From Symbiodinium natans (lineage: Eukaryota; Sar; Dinophyceae; Suessiales; Symbiodiniaceae), in the NCBI GenBank assembly GCA_905221605.1, contig CAJNDS010002075.1, positions 537,039-559,538 of the forward strand: a stretch of 22,500 nucleotides of DNA, in the 5' to 3' direction. Every line of letters starts with the position of its first letter. Position 1 is the stretch's first letter. Below the pieces are notes generated by a model, which ran no database searches, had not been told where the DNA came from, and was given only the letters and a program-made list of their open reading frames with translations. This document shows, piece after piece, positions 14,160 to 21,543 of this stretch. A program made the position numbers and the translations under genes.

Positions 14160-14400
14160 CGGGGCCCGACAGGGTTTGGGGATTCGGGATTCAGCCCATA
14201 ACCCTCAAACCCAACAAAACAGCGACCTTTAAAACCCTACACCTGCGAACACCATCCAGGAAACTGAAAAACTCCAGAGAATTGAAATTCGGAACCCTGA
14301 AAACATCCATCCCTAAACACAAGAAAAAAAGCCTAAGCCTTAAAACTTTGTAACCCAAAACCGCGGAAAGCCCATCAACCGTAAATCCTCCTGAAAACAG
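14160..14400. other. Unique island, no supported gene
   Basis: A 116-codon plus frame (14003-14353) and a 75-codon minus frame (14191-14418) overlap here. The plus frame is Lys/Thr/Leu-rich (TATFKTLHLRTPSRKLK) because of decayed CCTAAA-type units. Neither is preferred. Confidence 0.4.
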
Positions 14401-14756
14401 GCTAACCTCTGAAGCCATAAAGCCATAAAGCCATAAACCCTAAACCCGCATAAGGCATAAACCTCAACCCCCACCCACCTTAAACGCCCTAAACCCTTGA
14501 ACAACCCTAAACCGTAAATCCTAAACCCTAAAAACCGCCTAAACCCTGAAACCCCAAAACCCTGAACCCCCGTAACTCCAAACGCCCCTGAACCCTTTAC
14601 CCCATAGACCTCCTAAGCCCTAAAGCCTAACCCGTAAACCCGTAAACCCTAAACCCTAACCCTAAACCCTAAACCCTAAACCCTAAACCCTAAACCCTAA
14701 ACCCTAAACCCTAAACCCTAAACCCTGAACCCTGAACCCTGAACCCTAAATCCTAA
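14400..14756 (-). repeat. Long C-strand array
   Basis: Begins with three AAGCCAT units and degenerate CCTAAA units, becomes perfect CCCTAAA at about 14645-14725 (11-12 units), and ends in CCCTGAA units. Confidence 0.93.
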
Positions 14757-14759
14757 ACC

Positions 14760-14858
14760 TGAGAACCCCGCTGGGCACCCCCGCAAAACGGCCCGATGCT
14801 TGGACATGGCATGTGCCACGAGGCGGATGCCCTCGGCAATCTCGCTCGGGCCTCGGGC
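14760..14858 (-). CDS. Exon-like island, unknown protein
   Basis: A 33-codon minus-strand frame starts after a TAA formed by the repeat edge and reads ARGPSEIAEGIRLVAHAMSK, then HRAVLRGCPAGFS. SEIAEGIRLVAHAMSKHRAVL has clear amphipathic helix spacing and few repeat-like residues. TCTCAG then GTTTAGG on the minus strand at the 3' edge would let the repeat supply a GT donor. The family is not recognised. Confidence 0.42.
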
Positions 14859-14859
14859 T

Positions 14860-15020
14860 TAGGGCTTAGGGTCTAGGGTTTGGGGTTTAGGGTTTGGGGT
14901 TTGGGGTTTAGGGTTTAGGGTTTAGGCTTTAGGCTTTAGGCTTTAGGGTTTAGGGTTTAGGGTTTAGGGTTTAGGGTTTAAGGTGTAGGGTTTAGGGTTT
15001 AGGGTTTAGGGTTTAAGGGG
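14860..15020 (+). repeat. TTTAGGG array with TTTAGGC run
   Basis: G-strand units including three TTTAGGC-type units at about 14925-14945, then about ten TTTAGGG units. Confidence 0.94.
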
Positions 15021-15086
15021 GAGGGGGGGGGGGGGTTGGGTAAACCCTGAACCCTTCCTCGACTTTTGGTTTAGGGGTTTTGCGGT

Positions 15087-15294
<208 letters not shown>

Positions 15295-15320
15295 GCACCA
15301 CCCCCTACCAACTACCCAGC

Positions 15321-15357
15321 AGGATGCTAATATCCATGTTCCCAGTGCGTGCTGGGT

Positions 15358-15428
<71 letters not shown>

Positions 15429-15547
15429 ATTACGTTCCTGCCAAAGCTTCATGCCAAAGCTCCATCTCGTGTTTTTCACCCGAAGCCGAAACCTTCATGC
15501 CAAAGCTCCATCTCCTGTTTTTCACCAGAAGCTGAATCCTTCATGCC
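15321..15547 (+). repeat. Larger duplicated unit, copy 1, with G70 tract
   Basis: The order is GATGCTAATATCCATGTTCC, CAGTGCGTGCTGGGT, a 70-base G run (15358-15427), AATTACGTTCCTGCC, and then two 46-bp minisatellite units (15448, 15494). Copy 2 at 15548 repeats this order. Confidence 0.9.
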
Positions 15548-15867
15548 AATGCTAACATCCATGTTCCCAGTGCGTGGTGGGTGGGGGGGGGTGGGGGCGG
15601 GGGGGGGGGGGTAATTACGTTCCTGCCAAGGCTTCATGCCAAAGCTGCATCTCCTGTTTTTCACCCGAAGCCGAAACCTTCATGCCAAAGCTGCATCTCG
15701 TGTTTTTCACCCGAAGCCGAAACCTTCATGCCAAAGCTCCATCTCGTGTTTTTCACCCGAAGCCGAAACCTTCATGCCACAGCTCCATCTCGTGTTTTTT
15801 CACCACCAGCCGAAACCTTCATGCCACAGCCCCATCTCGTGTTTTTTTTTACCACAAGCTGAAACTT
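15448..15867 (+). repeat. 46-bp minisatellite
   Basis: Unit begins TTCATGCCAAAGCTCCATCT and ends CGAAGCCGAAACC. Seven full copies plus one partial at 15540. Since 46 is not a multiple of 3, an uninterrupted frame passes through all three phases. All three plus phases are stop-free (for example FMPKLHLVFFTRSRN, LHAKAPSRVFHPKP, SCQSSISCFSPEAET), giving a 138-bp, 46-residue super-repeat in the 192-codon frame 15574-16152. Confidence 0.93.
15548..15867 (+). repeat. Larger duplicated unit, copy 2, with five 46-bp units
   Basis: Same head (AATGCTAACATCCATGTTCC), a shorter interrupted G tract (15582-15611), AATTACGTTCCTGCC, and then 46-bp units starting at 15633, 15679, 15725, 15771 and 15818. The last two have T-run expansions that change the length by a base or more. 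Confidence 0.9.
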
Positions 15868-16111
15868 AGTGAGAAGCAGCAGCTCTTTGTACATGTCTCA
15901 CTTCCTTTTTGCTTGTCGCGACGTCCACAATCGCAACATGTGCAAGGCCCAAGCCTGACTTTAGGGATGGCCAAGAAAAAATGGACTCGTCCTCGCTCCC
16001 TGAAAAAGGGTAAGCTTCGCTTGTGCAACAGGCGCCTGCACACTGGGGCCGGCTCTGCCAAGAAGCACCCGACCTACACACCGAAAGGCCAGAGTGACCC
16101 TGTGCAGCCAC
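15866..16111 (-). CDS. 81-codon open frame, doubtful
   Basis: From ATG at 16111 the minus strand reads MAAQGHSGLSVCRSGASWQ and later SGSEDESIFSWPSLKSGLG and HVAIVDVATSKKEVRHVQRA, ending in TAA at the edge of the minisatellite. The last half is the most protein-like of several overlapping frames in this unique island. The rival plus frame (ATG at 15967, MAKKKWTRPRSLKKGKLRLC, stop at 16150-16152) is strongly basic and could suit a small nucleic-acid-binding or ribosomal-type protein, but I recognise no family and its tail is repeat-like (TVTPKP). Only one can be real, and perhaps neither is. Confidence 0.28.
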   Translation of the reverse strand: MAAQGHSGLSVCRSGASWQSRPQCAGACCTSEAYPFSGSEDESIFSWPSLKSGLGLAHVAIVDVATSKKEVRHVQRAAASH

Positions 16112-16327
16112 GTCGCGGCCGAGAGAAGCTCACGGTGACACCAAAACCTTAAACCAGCACACAACGAACAACTTTTTAAAAAAATTGACGTCCAAAATTC
16201 GGGTTTTGAGCGTTTTTTCTATGTCCAACGTCTGATCCGGAGAAGTAAAAACCAGTGCTTGGCAAGTGCTTCCCGCACCACGCCTGCCAGTTACTTTGTA
16301 CATGCGCCTCACGCGTGGTAGTTGGTT

Positions 16328-16573
<246 letters not shown>

Positions 16574-16624
16574 CGTGGGTAGGGGCAGGCGTAGGCGTAC
16601 GTAGGGGGGTCTTCCCCCTTTCCA

Positions 16625-16975
16625 CAGCCCTAAACCGTAAGGCCCTGAACGCCAAAAGCTCTTTAAGCCCGCAAGCCCTAAACAGCTAAAGGCTTGAAAC
16701 CCTAAAGCCCTAAACCCTAAAGACCCAAAGCCCTCAAGCCCTAACCCCTACAAGCCCTATCCATAAAGCCCTGTACCCTAAAGCCCCAGAGTCCCAAGGC
16801 CCCAAATCCTAAAGTCTACCCCAAAGCCCTAGAGCCTCAACCCCAATGCCCTACAGCCCTAAACCCCTAAACCCCCAGAATCCTGAAGCCCTAAACCCTA
16901 AAGCTCGAAAGTTCGAACTAAACCCCAAAGCCCTAAACCCTAAACCCCAAAGCCCTGAAGCTAACGTCTGGCAGC
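16625..16975 (-). repeat. CCCTAAAG-type degenerate array
   Basis: C-strand units of about 8 bases (CCCTAAAG, CCCCAAAG, CCCTGAAG, CCTCAAG). Heavily diverged, with no unique gene content. Confidence 0.88.
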
Positions 16976-17010
16976 CCCAAAGATTTAGATCCTGAAAACG
17001 CTGAACACAG

Positions 17011-17060
17011 TTGCCCGACTGATCGCCTTACTCGCAAGCACCCATGAACCTTCAGGCAAG
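17011..17060 (+). CDS. Candidate internal exon with both splice sites
   Basis: CTGAACACAG (AG at 17009-17010) precedes, and AAG then GTGATATCT (from 17061) follows. The frame between reads VARLIALLASTHEPSGK, a hydrophobic helix-like start and a polar end. With the upstream codons the open frame is TLNTVARLIALLASTHEPSG. The donor fits the AG/GT-RTAT pattern moderately. Immediately downstream is a perfect CCCTAAA array, which would then be intron. The family is unknown. Confidence 0.38.
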
Positions 17061-17069
17061 GTGATATCT

Positions 17070-17150
17070 ACCCTAAACCCTAAACCCTAAACCCTAAACC
17101 CTAAACCCTAAACCCTAAACCCTAAACCCTAAACCCTAAACCCTAAACCC
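17070..17150 (-). repeat. Perfect CCCTAAA array
   Basis: About 11 units without variants. A shorter array follows at 17270-17315. Confidence 0.96.
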
Positions 17151-17399
17151 TATCCCTACACCATCCTACACCCTAAAACTGGTTTGGGGCGTTTCGGGTG
17201 GGATGGGGAGGGTTTGGAGAACTTTGGGCATGCGGTCATCTCTTGAGCCCATTCTACCTTGAAACTCTCAACTCTCAACCCTCAACCCTAAACCCTAAAC
17301 CCTAAACCCTAAACTCTCAGCGCCTTGCCGAACCCTGGAACCCGAAAACCCTGAAACCTGAACTGAACGAGAACACCCGTTCAGCCCTGACGCTAAAGC

Positions 17400-17545
17400 C
17401 CTAGGGTTTGGGAGTTTAGGGCTTAGGGCTGAGGGCTTGGGGTTTGGGGTTTAGGGTTTAGGGTTTAGGGTTTAGGGTTTAGGGTTTAGAGTTTAGGGTT
17501 TAGGGTTTAGGGTTAGAGCTGAGGGCTTAGGGTTTGGGGTTTAGT
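17400..17545 (+). repeat. TTTAGGG array
   Basis: G-strand array with CTGAGGG and TTTGGGG variants at the ends. Confidence 0.93.
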
Positions 17546-17607
17546 AGGGCTTCGGGTCTAAGGCTGAAGAACAGGGCTCAGGACTCCCCCCTTTGCCCCA
17601 AGAAACC

Positions 17608-17694
17608 CTAAACCCCCACAAACACCGAGAGAAGCGCCTGCGTAGCTGCTGTTCGACGGAGATCCTCAGTCAGACCGCTGACCAAAAGCAATTT
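17608..17694 (-). CDS. Exon-like island, unknown protein
   Basis: A 28-codon minus-strand frame reads KLLLVSGLTEDLRRTAATQA and then LLSVFVGV, with TAG at the repeat edge. The leucine-rich, helix-like pattern (LTEDLRRTAATQALLSVF) is convincing for its length. It lies between G-strand arrays. No start codon. The family is unknown. Confidence 0.4.
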   Translation of the reverse strand, partial: KLLLVSGLTEDLRRTAATQALLSVFVGV

Positions 17695-17775
17695 AGGGTT
17701 TTAGGGATTTAGGGTGTTAGGGTTTAGGGTTTAGGGTTTAGGGCTTAGGGCTTAGGGCTTAGGGCTTAGGGCTCT
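17690..17775 (+). repeat. TTTAGGG then CTTAGGG array
   Basis: Four or five consecutive CTTAGGG units at the right end, an example of a variant spread in a block. Confidence 0.92.
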
Positions 17776-17937
17776 GTGTCTGGATTTAGGATTTCGGGTT
17801 CAGGTCAGGGTTTGCTAAGCGAAAAAACTTTAACCTTAAATTTAAAGCCCTTAACCCTGGGTTTGGGCTTGAGGGCTTAGACAGCGGCTGAGGGTCGGAA
17901 CCCTAAGCCCTAAAATGCGGAGTTGGGTCGGGTTGGC

Positions 17938-18138
17938 CTACGCAAGTTCCGCGCGCCGAGGCTCAGAAATCGGCCCTTGAGACCCCAAACCAGTGCCAGG
18001 GTTGAGGGCTGAAGGCTTTAAGGGTGCCTGCTGCACGCAGAAGACCTGCGTCGCAAGCACGCAGATCGCGAGGGCAATGATGACCTTTTGTTGCTTGAGC
18101 AGTCTGGGTCTCTCCTGGCTCCCAGGACCTTCATCCCG
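17938..18138 (-). CDS. Open frame with a hydrophobic segment
   Basis: A 66-codon minus-strand frame lies between TAA (upstream) and TAG (17938-17940), with no ATG. After a polar start (GPGSQERPRLLKQQ) it has KVIIALAICVLATQVFCV, an 18-residue hydrophobic stretch following a basic residue, as in a signal anchor or signal peptide. It continues QQAPLKPSALNPG, then GSQGPISEPRRAEL. If real, the start Met would be in another exon or lost. An overlapping minus frame starts with ATG (MKVLGARRDPDCSSNKRSS) but is Ser/Arg-rich and less likely. The family is unknown. Confidence 0.35.
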   Translation of the reverse strand, partial: RDEGPGSQERPRLLKQQKVIIALAICVLATQVFCVQQAPLKPSALNPGTGLGSQGPISEPRRAELA

Positions 18139-18264
18139 TTAGATTTTTAGACGTAGGGCTTTCGCTGGAAAGACCGATGCCCTTGAACCGTCCAGAAGCC
18201 TCCTCCTTGCAACGGAGGAGCCCACATGAACCAACCCTCGCCAGCAGAGAAAGCCTTTGACAGT

Positions 18265-18383
18265 TTAGGGTTCAGGGTTTAGGGTTTAGGGTCTAGGGTT
18301 TAGGGTTTAGGGTTTAGGGTTTAGGGTTTAGGGTTTAGGGTTTAGGGTTTAGGGTTTAGGGTTTAGGGTTTAGGGTTTAGGGT
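18265..18383 (+). repeat. Regular TTTAGGG array
   Basis: About 16 units, nearly perfect. Confidence 0.96.
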
Positions 18384-18430
18384 GGTGTTTTCGCCTCTTA
18401 GGTCTGGCTCTCCTTCTTTCTTTTTCCTAG

Positions 18431-18469
18431 GTCTGGCTCGACACCTTGGAGGTCGACGCGCTGCAAGGG
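18431..18469 (+). CDS. Candidate exon after a strong 3' splice site
   Basis: CTCCTTCTTTCTTTTTCCTAG (ends 18430) is a classic pyrimidine tract plus AG. The next bases read VWLDTLEVDALQG before TTGAGGGTTTAA-type repeat. The same GTCTGGCTC also follows an earlier CTCTTAG at about 18401, so the tract sits inside a small direct repeat. Short, but the acceptor is the best in the window. Confidence 0.38.
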
Positions 18470-18479
18470 TTGAGGGTTT

Positions 18480-18546
18480 AAAGGTTTAGGGTTTAGGGTT
18501 TAGGGTTTAGGGTTTAGGGTTTAGGGTTTAGGGTTTAGGGTTTAGG
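18480..18546 (+). repeat. TTTAGGG array
   Basis: Nine regular units directly upstream of the TTGAGGG run. Confidence 0.95.
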
Positions 18547-18548
18547 GT

Positions 18549-18629
<81 letters not shown>
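18547..18629 (+). repeat. Homogenised TTGAGGG array
   Basis: About 12 consecutive TTGAGGG units with no TTTAGGG among them, following a pure TTTAGGG array without a gap. Confidence 0.96.
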
Positions 18630-18777
18630 CGTTTAAGGGGGTTGAGGGTTTGGGGTGTAGGGTTGTGGGTTTAGGGTGTAGGGGTGAGGGTTGATACTGG
18701 AGGGTTTAGGGTTACTAGGGGCCCGAGCAACAGAAGGCAGAAGAAACAAATCTTGAATTCGAGGCTTGGGGGTTTAG

Positions 18778-18820
18778 GTTGTCCCCAAGACGTTTCCACA
18801 AGAGCAATATCATTGAGAAG
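18778..18820 (+). CDS. Candidate exon with GTAAAAG donor
   Basis: GGGTTTAG precedes and GAGAAG then GTAAAAG follows, so both edges fit splice consensus. The frame LSPRRFHKSNIIEK ends exactly on the AAG before the donor. The acceptor AG would be supplied by a TTTAGG repeat unit. Only 14 codons; the family is unknown. Confidence 0.3.
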
Positions 18821-18976
18821 GTAAAAGCCTAAATTCTGAAACTTACAACCAAAGCCTTAAATCCAAAACGTTTGAACCCCTTAAGCCCTCAACTGCTAAA
18901 GCTTTAAGAGACCCTAACAAGCCTGCACCCTAAACCCTCAAAAGCCCGAAACCCTTGGACCACGACGTCACGAAGC

Positions 18977-19080
18977 ACCCTAAACCCTAAACCCTAAACC
19001 CTAAACCCTAAACCCTAAACCCTAAACCCTACACCCTAAACCCTAAACCCTAAACCCTAAACCCTAAACCCTAAACCCTA
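18977..19080 (-). repeat. CCCTAAA array
   Basis: About 15 units, one CCCTACA. Confidence 0.96.
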
Positions 19081-19170
19081 AACCTGCAAAACACTGGGAC
19101 TGCGGCCCCAGAGATCATCCGACTCGAGCACGTCAACCATGGCGCGGATGCTCGCCAACTGTTGCAGCTT
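19078..19170 (-). CDS. Exon-like island, unknown protein
   Basis: A 30-codon minus-strand frame reads KLQQLASIRAMVDVLESDD and then LWGRSPSVLQV. The island has strong helix spacing and about three quarters G or C at third positions. TTTTGCAG then GTTTAGGG at the 3' edge means that a CAG exon end followed by the repeat unit would form a GT donor; if not spliced there, TAG follows one codon later. The family is unknown. Confidence 0.45.
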   Translation of the reverse strand, partial: KLQQLASIRAMVDVLESDDLWGRSPSVLQV

Positions 19171-19189
19171 GGGGGACTAAGGGGAACTA

Positions 19190-19470
19190 GGGGTTCAGGG
19201 TTTAGGGTTTAGGGTTTGGGGTTTAGGGTTTAGGGTTTAGGGCTTAGGGCTTAGGGCTTAGGGCTTCGAAGTTAGGGAGGTTTAGGGTTTAGAAGTTAGG
19301 GTTTAGGGTTTAGGGTTTAGGGTTTAGGGCTTAGGGCTTAGGGCTTAGAAGTTAGGGAGGTTTAGGGTTTAGAAGTTAGGGTTTAGGGTTTAGAAGTTAG
19401 GGTTTAGGGTTTAGGGTTTAAGGTTTGGGGGTTAGGGGTTTAGGGTTTAGGGTTTAGAAGTTAGGGAATT
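19190..19470 (+). repeat. G-strand array with 80-bp higher-order unit
   Basis: The block CTTAGGG x3, AAGTTAGGGAGG, TTTAGGGTTTAGAAGTTAGG recurs with AAGTTAGGGAGG at 19269 and 19349, a period of exactly 80. Further TAGAAGTTAGGG units follow to 19460. Confidence 0.92.
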
Positions 19471-19688
19471 GGGGGTTTTGGGAAGCAAGGGTTCTTTTTG
19501 GGAGGTTTCGGGGGGGCTTTGGGAGCTTTGTTTGGTCAAGGCTTTGGGGGTATAGGGCTCCAACGTTAGGACTAGGGCTTCAGGGTATAGGGCTAGGTAT
19601 GTAAGTTTAGGGCTCTGGGGGTTTAAGGCTTTAGGGCTTTAGGGATTTAGGGTTTAGGGTTTAGGGTTTATGGTTTGGGGCTTTAAGG

Positions 19689-19799
19689 GCCAAAGTCCTT
19701 TCAGATGCTCAAGACGCCTTAGACGCGCAAAGCGCTGTGAGCCCTTCAATGCCCGAGGCGCCTGGAGCCCAGCGCTGTCAGGACGCTGCCTGGGGTTAG
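19689..19799 (+). CDS. Exon-like island, low support
   Basis: A plus-strand frame reads AKVLSDAQDALDAQSAVSPS and then MPEAPGAQRCQDAAWG, with TAG at 19797. Ala/Gln/Asp-rich and helix-like at first. GC-rich DNA with repeated GACGC and GGCGC makes chance openness likely; a second plus frame is open too. The family is unknown. Confidence 0.22.
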   Translation, partial: AKVLSDAQDALDAQSAVSPSMPEAPGAQRCQDAAWG

Positions 19800-19803
19800 A
19801 GGA

Positions 19804-19870
19804 CTTAGGGTTTAGGGTTTAGGGTTTAGGGTTTAGGGTTTAGGGTTTAGGGTTAGGGTTTAGGGTTTAG
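19804..19870 (+). repeat. TTTAGGG array
   Basis: Eight to nine units. Confidence 0.95.
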
Positions 19871-20281
19871 GTAACCTACGAGGAATGTACACCCTTCAAT
19901 GTCTGGCTTTGGGATTTACGGTTTAGGGCTTGAGGGTTAAGCACCTAACGTTATATCCAATATGGGCACTTGCCAACAATTTCTGTCAAGCCCTAAACCC
20001 TAAACCCCTACATACACACCAAATAGCATCACACGAATAGGACCCCTCAAATGTACCCCCCAAGCGCCCTGTAAACGCTCAACTCTTTCATTTTAGGGTT
20101 TAGGGTTTTGGGTTGATAAGGGTTTAGGGCCTCAACCCTATAATCTCTAGTAAACTCTGGACGCCAGAAACCCTGTACTGCAAGCCCTTTTTCGCACCAG
20201 ACCCCCCATGCAAACCCCATAACCCTGTAAACCCCATAAGCCTAGTAAAGCGCCGAAACCCCATAGACCCCATAAACCTGT
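19871..20281. other. Mixed island, no supported gene
   Basis: Unique DNA with short stretches of both strands' units and CCCCATAA 10-mers at about 20210-20280, related to the 9-mer run at 5990-6130. Confidence 0.5.
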
Positions 20282-20385
20282 GGTTCTGAGCAGTGAATGA
20301 AGAAACTAGGTACCTTCTGTCCCCCTATACATCCCTTGACTGGATTCTATACGGTACCTAATTCCCTCATTCCCTACTAAGAACC
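20282..20385. mobile_element. Foldback element, 33-bp arms
   Basis: Arms 20282-20314 and 20353-20385 are inverted repeats matching at 27 of 33 positions, both ending at the inner side in TAGGTACC or GGTACCTA. The loop is 38 bases. No coding capacity. Most mismatches are transitions, as expected from decay of an originally perfect palindrome. Confidence 0.7.
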
Positions 20386-20409
20386 GGTAGATAAACCTCG
20401 ATATGGGAG

Positions 20410-20535
20410 AACCCTAAACCCTAAACTCTACACCCCAAGCCCTCTAAAGCCTCTAAACCCTAAACACTACAGTACACCCCAAACCCTCTAACCCCTAAAC
20501 CCTAAATCCTAAACCCTAAACCCTAAACCCTAAAC
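20410..20535 (-). repeat. C-strand array, mixed
   Basis: CCCTAAA with CTCTAAAG and CACTACAG variants; regular at the right end. Confidence 0.9.
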
Positions 20536-20631
20536 CCCCTGTTTCAGTATGGGGTCGGGCGGGGCCCGGGGCCTCATAGCATCCAGCAGCACTGGCAGCC
20601 CGGCGATGGCGCCGGCGGCCCACATCCTTGG
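20530..20631 (-). CDS. Exon-like island with ATG
   Basis: From ATG at 20625 the minus strand reads MWAAGAIAGLPVLLDAMRP and then RAPPDPILKQGV, with a TAG at the repeat edge. A hydrophobic first half (AAGAIAGLPVLL) and Pro-rich second half. High GC favours Ala, Gly and Pro by chance. AACCAAG before the ATG could be an acceptor. The family is unknown. Confidence 0.33.
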   Translation of the reverse strand, partial: PRMWAAGAIAGLPVLLDAMRPRAPPDPILKQGV

Positions 20632-20795
20632 TTTAGGGTTTAGGGCTTAGGGTTTAGGGCTGAGGGTTTAGGGTTTAGGGTTCAGGGTTTAGGGTTTAGG
20701 GCTTGGGGTTTGGGGTTTGGGGTTTGGGGTTTAGTAGTTTGGGGTTTAGCGTTTAGAGTTTGGGGTTTGAGGATTTAGGGTTTAGGGTTTAGGGC
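20632..20795 (+). repeat. TTTAGGG/TTTGGGG array
   Basis: Regular at left, TTTGGGG run in the middle. Confidence 0.93.
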
Positions 20796-20913
20796 TTTTT
20801 CCAAAAGGACTGCCAGAAGAAAGGTCCTTGGAAGCTTAGCTGAGCCTGGCTTGGCCCTTTGAACCATAAACCCTAAAGCCTAAGCCCTTTTCTGTTGGGG
20901 GGGGGTCTCCTTG

Positions 20914-21061
20914 AGGTCCTTATAGGTCTTAAGGGAGGGGGCTTCAAGGGGGGTCGGCACCTCGGGAACCTTAGGGAAGCTTAGGGAGCCTGGGGGTATT
21001 CGAGAACCTTGGGCTATACACCCCCCTGGAACACACCTCCCTTAAGAGCCCTATAAGACCC
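20914..21061 (+). mobile_element. Foldback family copy 1 (most complete)
   Basis: Arms 20914-20954 (AGGTCCTTATAGGTCTTAAG, GGAGGGGGCTTCAAGGGGGG) and 21018-21061 (ACACCCCCCTGGAACACACC, TCCCTTAAGAGCCCTATAAG) pair over about 42 bases with few mismatches. The 63-bp centre holds TTAGGGAAGCTTAGGGA, i.e. telomere-like motifs. No open frame: it would be a non-autonomous miniature element. No clear target duplication found. Confidence 0.72.
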
Positions 21062-21137
21062 TCTTGGATACAAAGGCTTCGTGGCTTCAGGTGCCTAGGG
21101 ATTTAAGAACTCCGGGATTTTGTTTGCGTTGAGGGGG

Positions 21138-21335
21138 TTTAGGGTGTAAGGTTTAGGGTTTAGGGTTTAGGGTTCAGGGTTTAGGGTTTAGGGTTTAGGG
21201 TTTAGGGTTTAGGGTTTAGGGTTTAGGGTTTAGGGTTTAGGGTTTAGGGTCTAGGGTTTAGGGTTTAGGGTTTAGGGTTTAGGGTTTAGGGTTAGGGTTT
21301 AGGGTTTAGGGTGTGCGGTTTGGGGTTTGGGGTTT
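21138..21335 (+). repeat. Long TTTAGGG array
   Basis: About 24 units, nearly perfect, with one 6-base TTAGGG unit, then TTTGGGG units. The longest regular array in the window. Confidence 0.96.
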
Positions 21336-21456
21336 GGAGTGGCTTAGGGGTTGGGGTTTAGCTTAGCAAAGGGAGTTGGGTTTCCGAAAAACAGGGTCCC
21401 CCTTTATACACCCAAATATAGTCGAAGCGGAACCCGAAAAGGGACCCCTTATGTTA

Positions 21457-21525
21457 AAACCCTAAACCCTAAACCCTAAACCCTAAACCCTAAACCCTAA
21501 ACCCTAAACCCTAAACCCTAATAAA
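21457..21525 (-). repeat. CCCTAAA array
   Basis: Nine perfect units followed by AATAAAAGGAGCC. Confidence 0.95.
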
Positions 21526-21543
21526 AGGAGCCTATTTGCGGCT

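Noticed and set aside
14003-14353. 116-codon plus frame
   Set aside because: First half is TTTTGCTGT repeat, second half decayed CCTAAA units; no protein-like core.
15448-15867. CRISPR-like regularly spaced repeat
   Set aside because: Units are contiguous with no variable spacers, and the DNA is eukaryotic.
15967-16152. Basic 61-codon plus frame (MAKKKWTRPRSLKK start), possible small basic protein
   Set aside because: No family recognised, tail is repeat-like, and several other frames over the same bases are equally open; mentioned only as a rival to 15866-16111.
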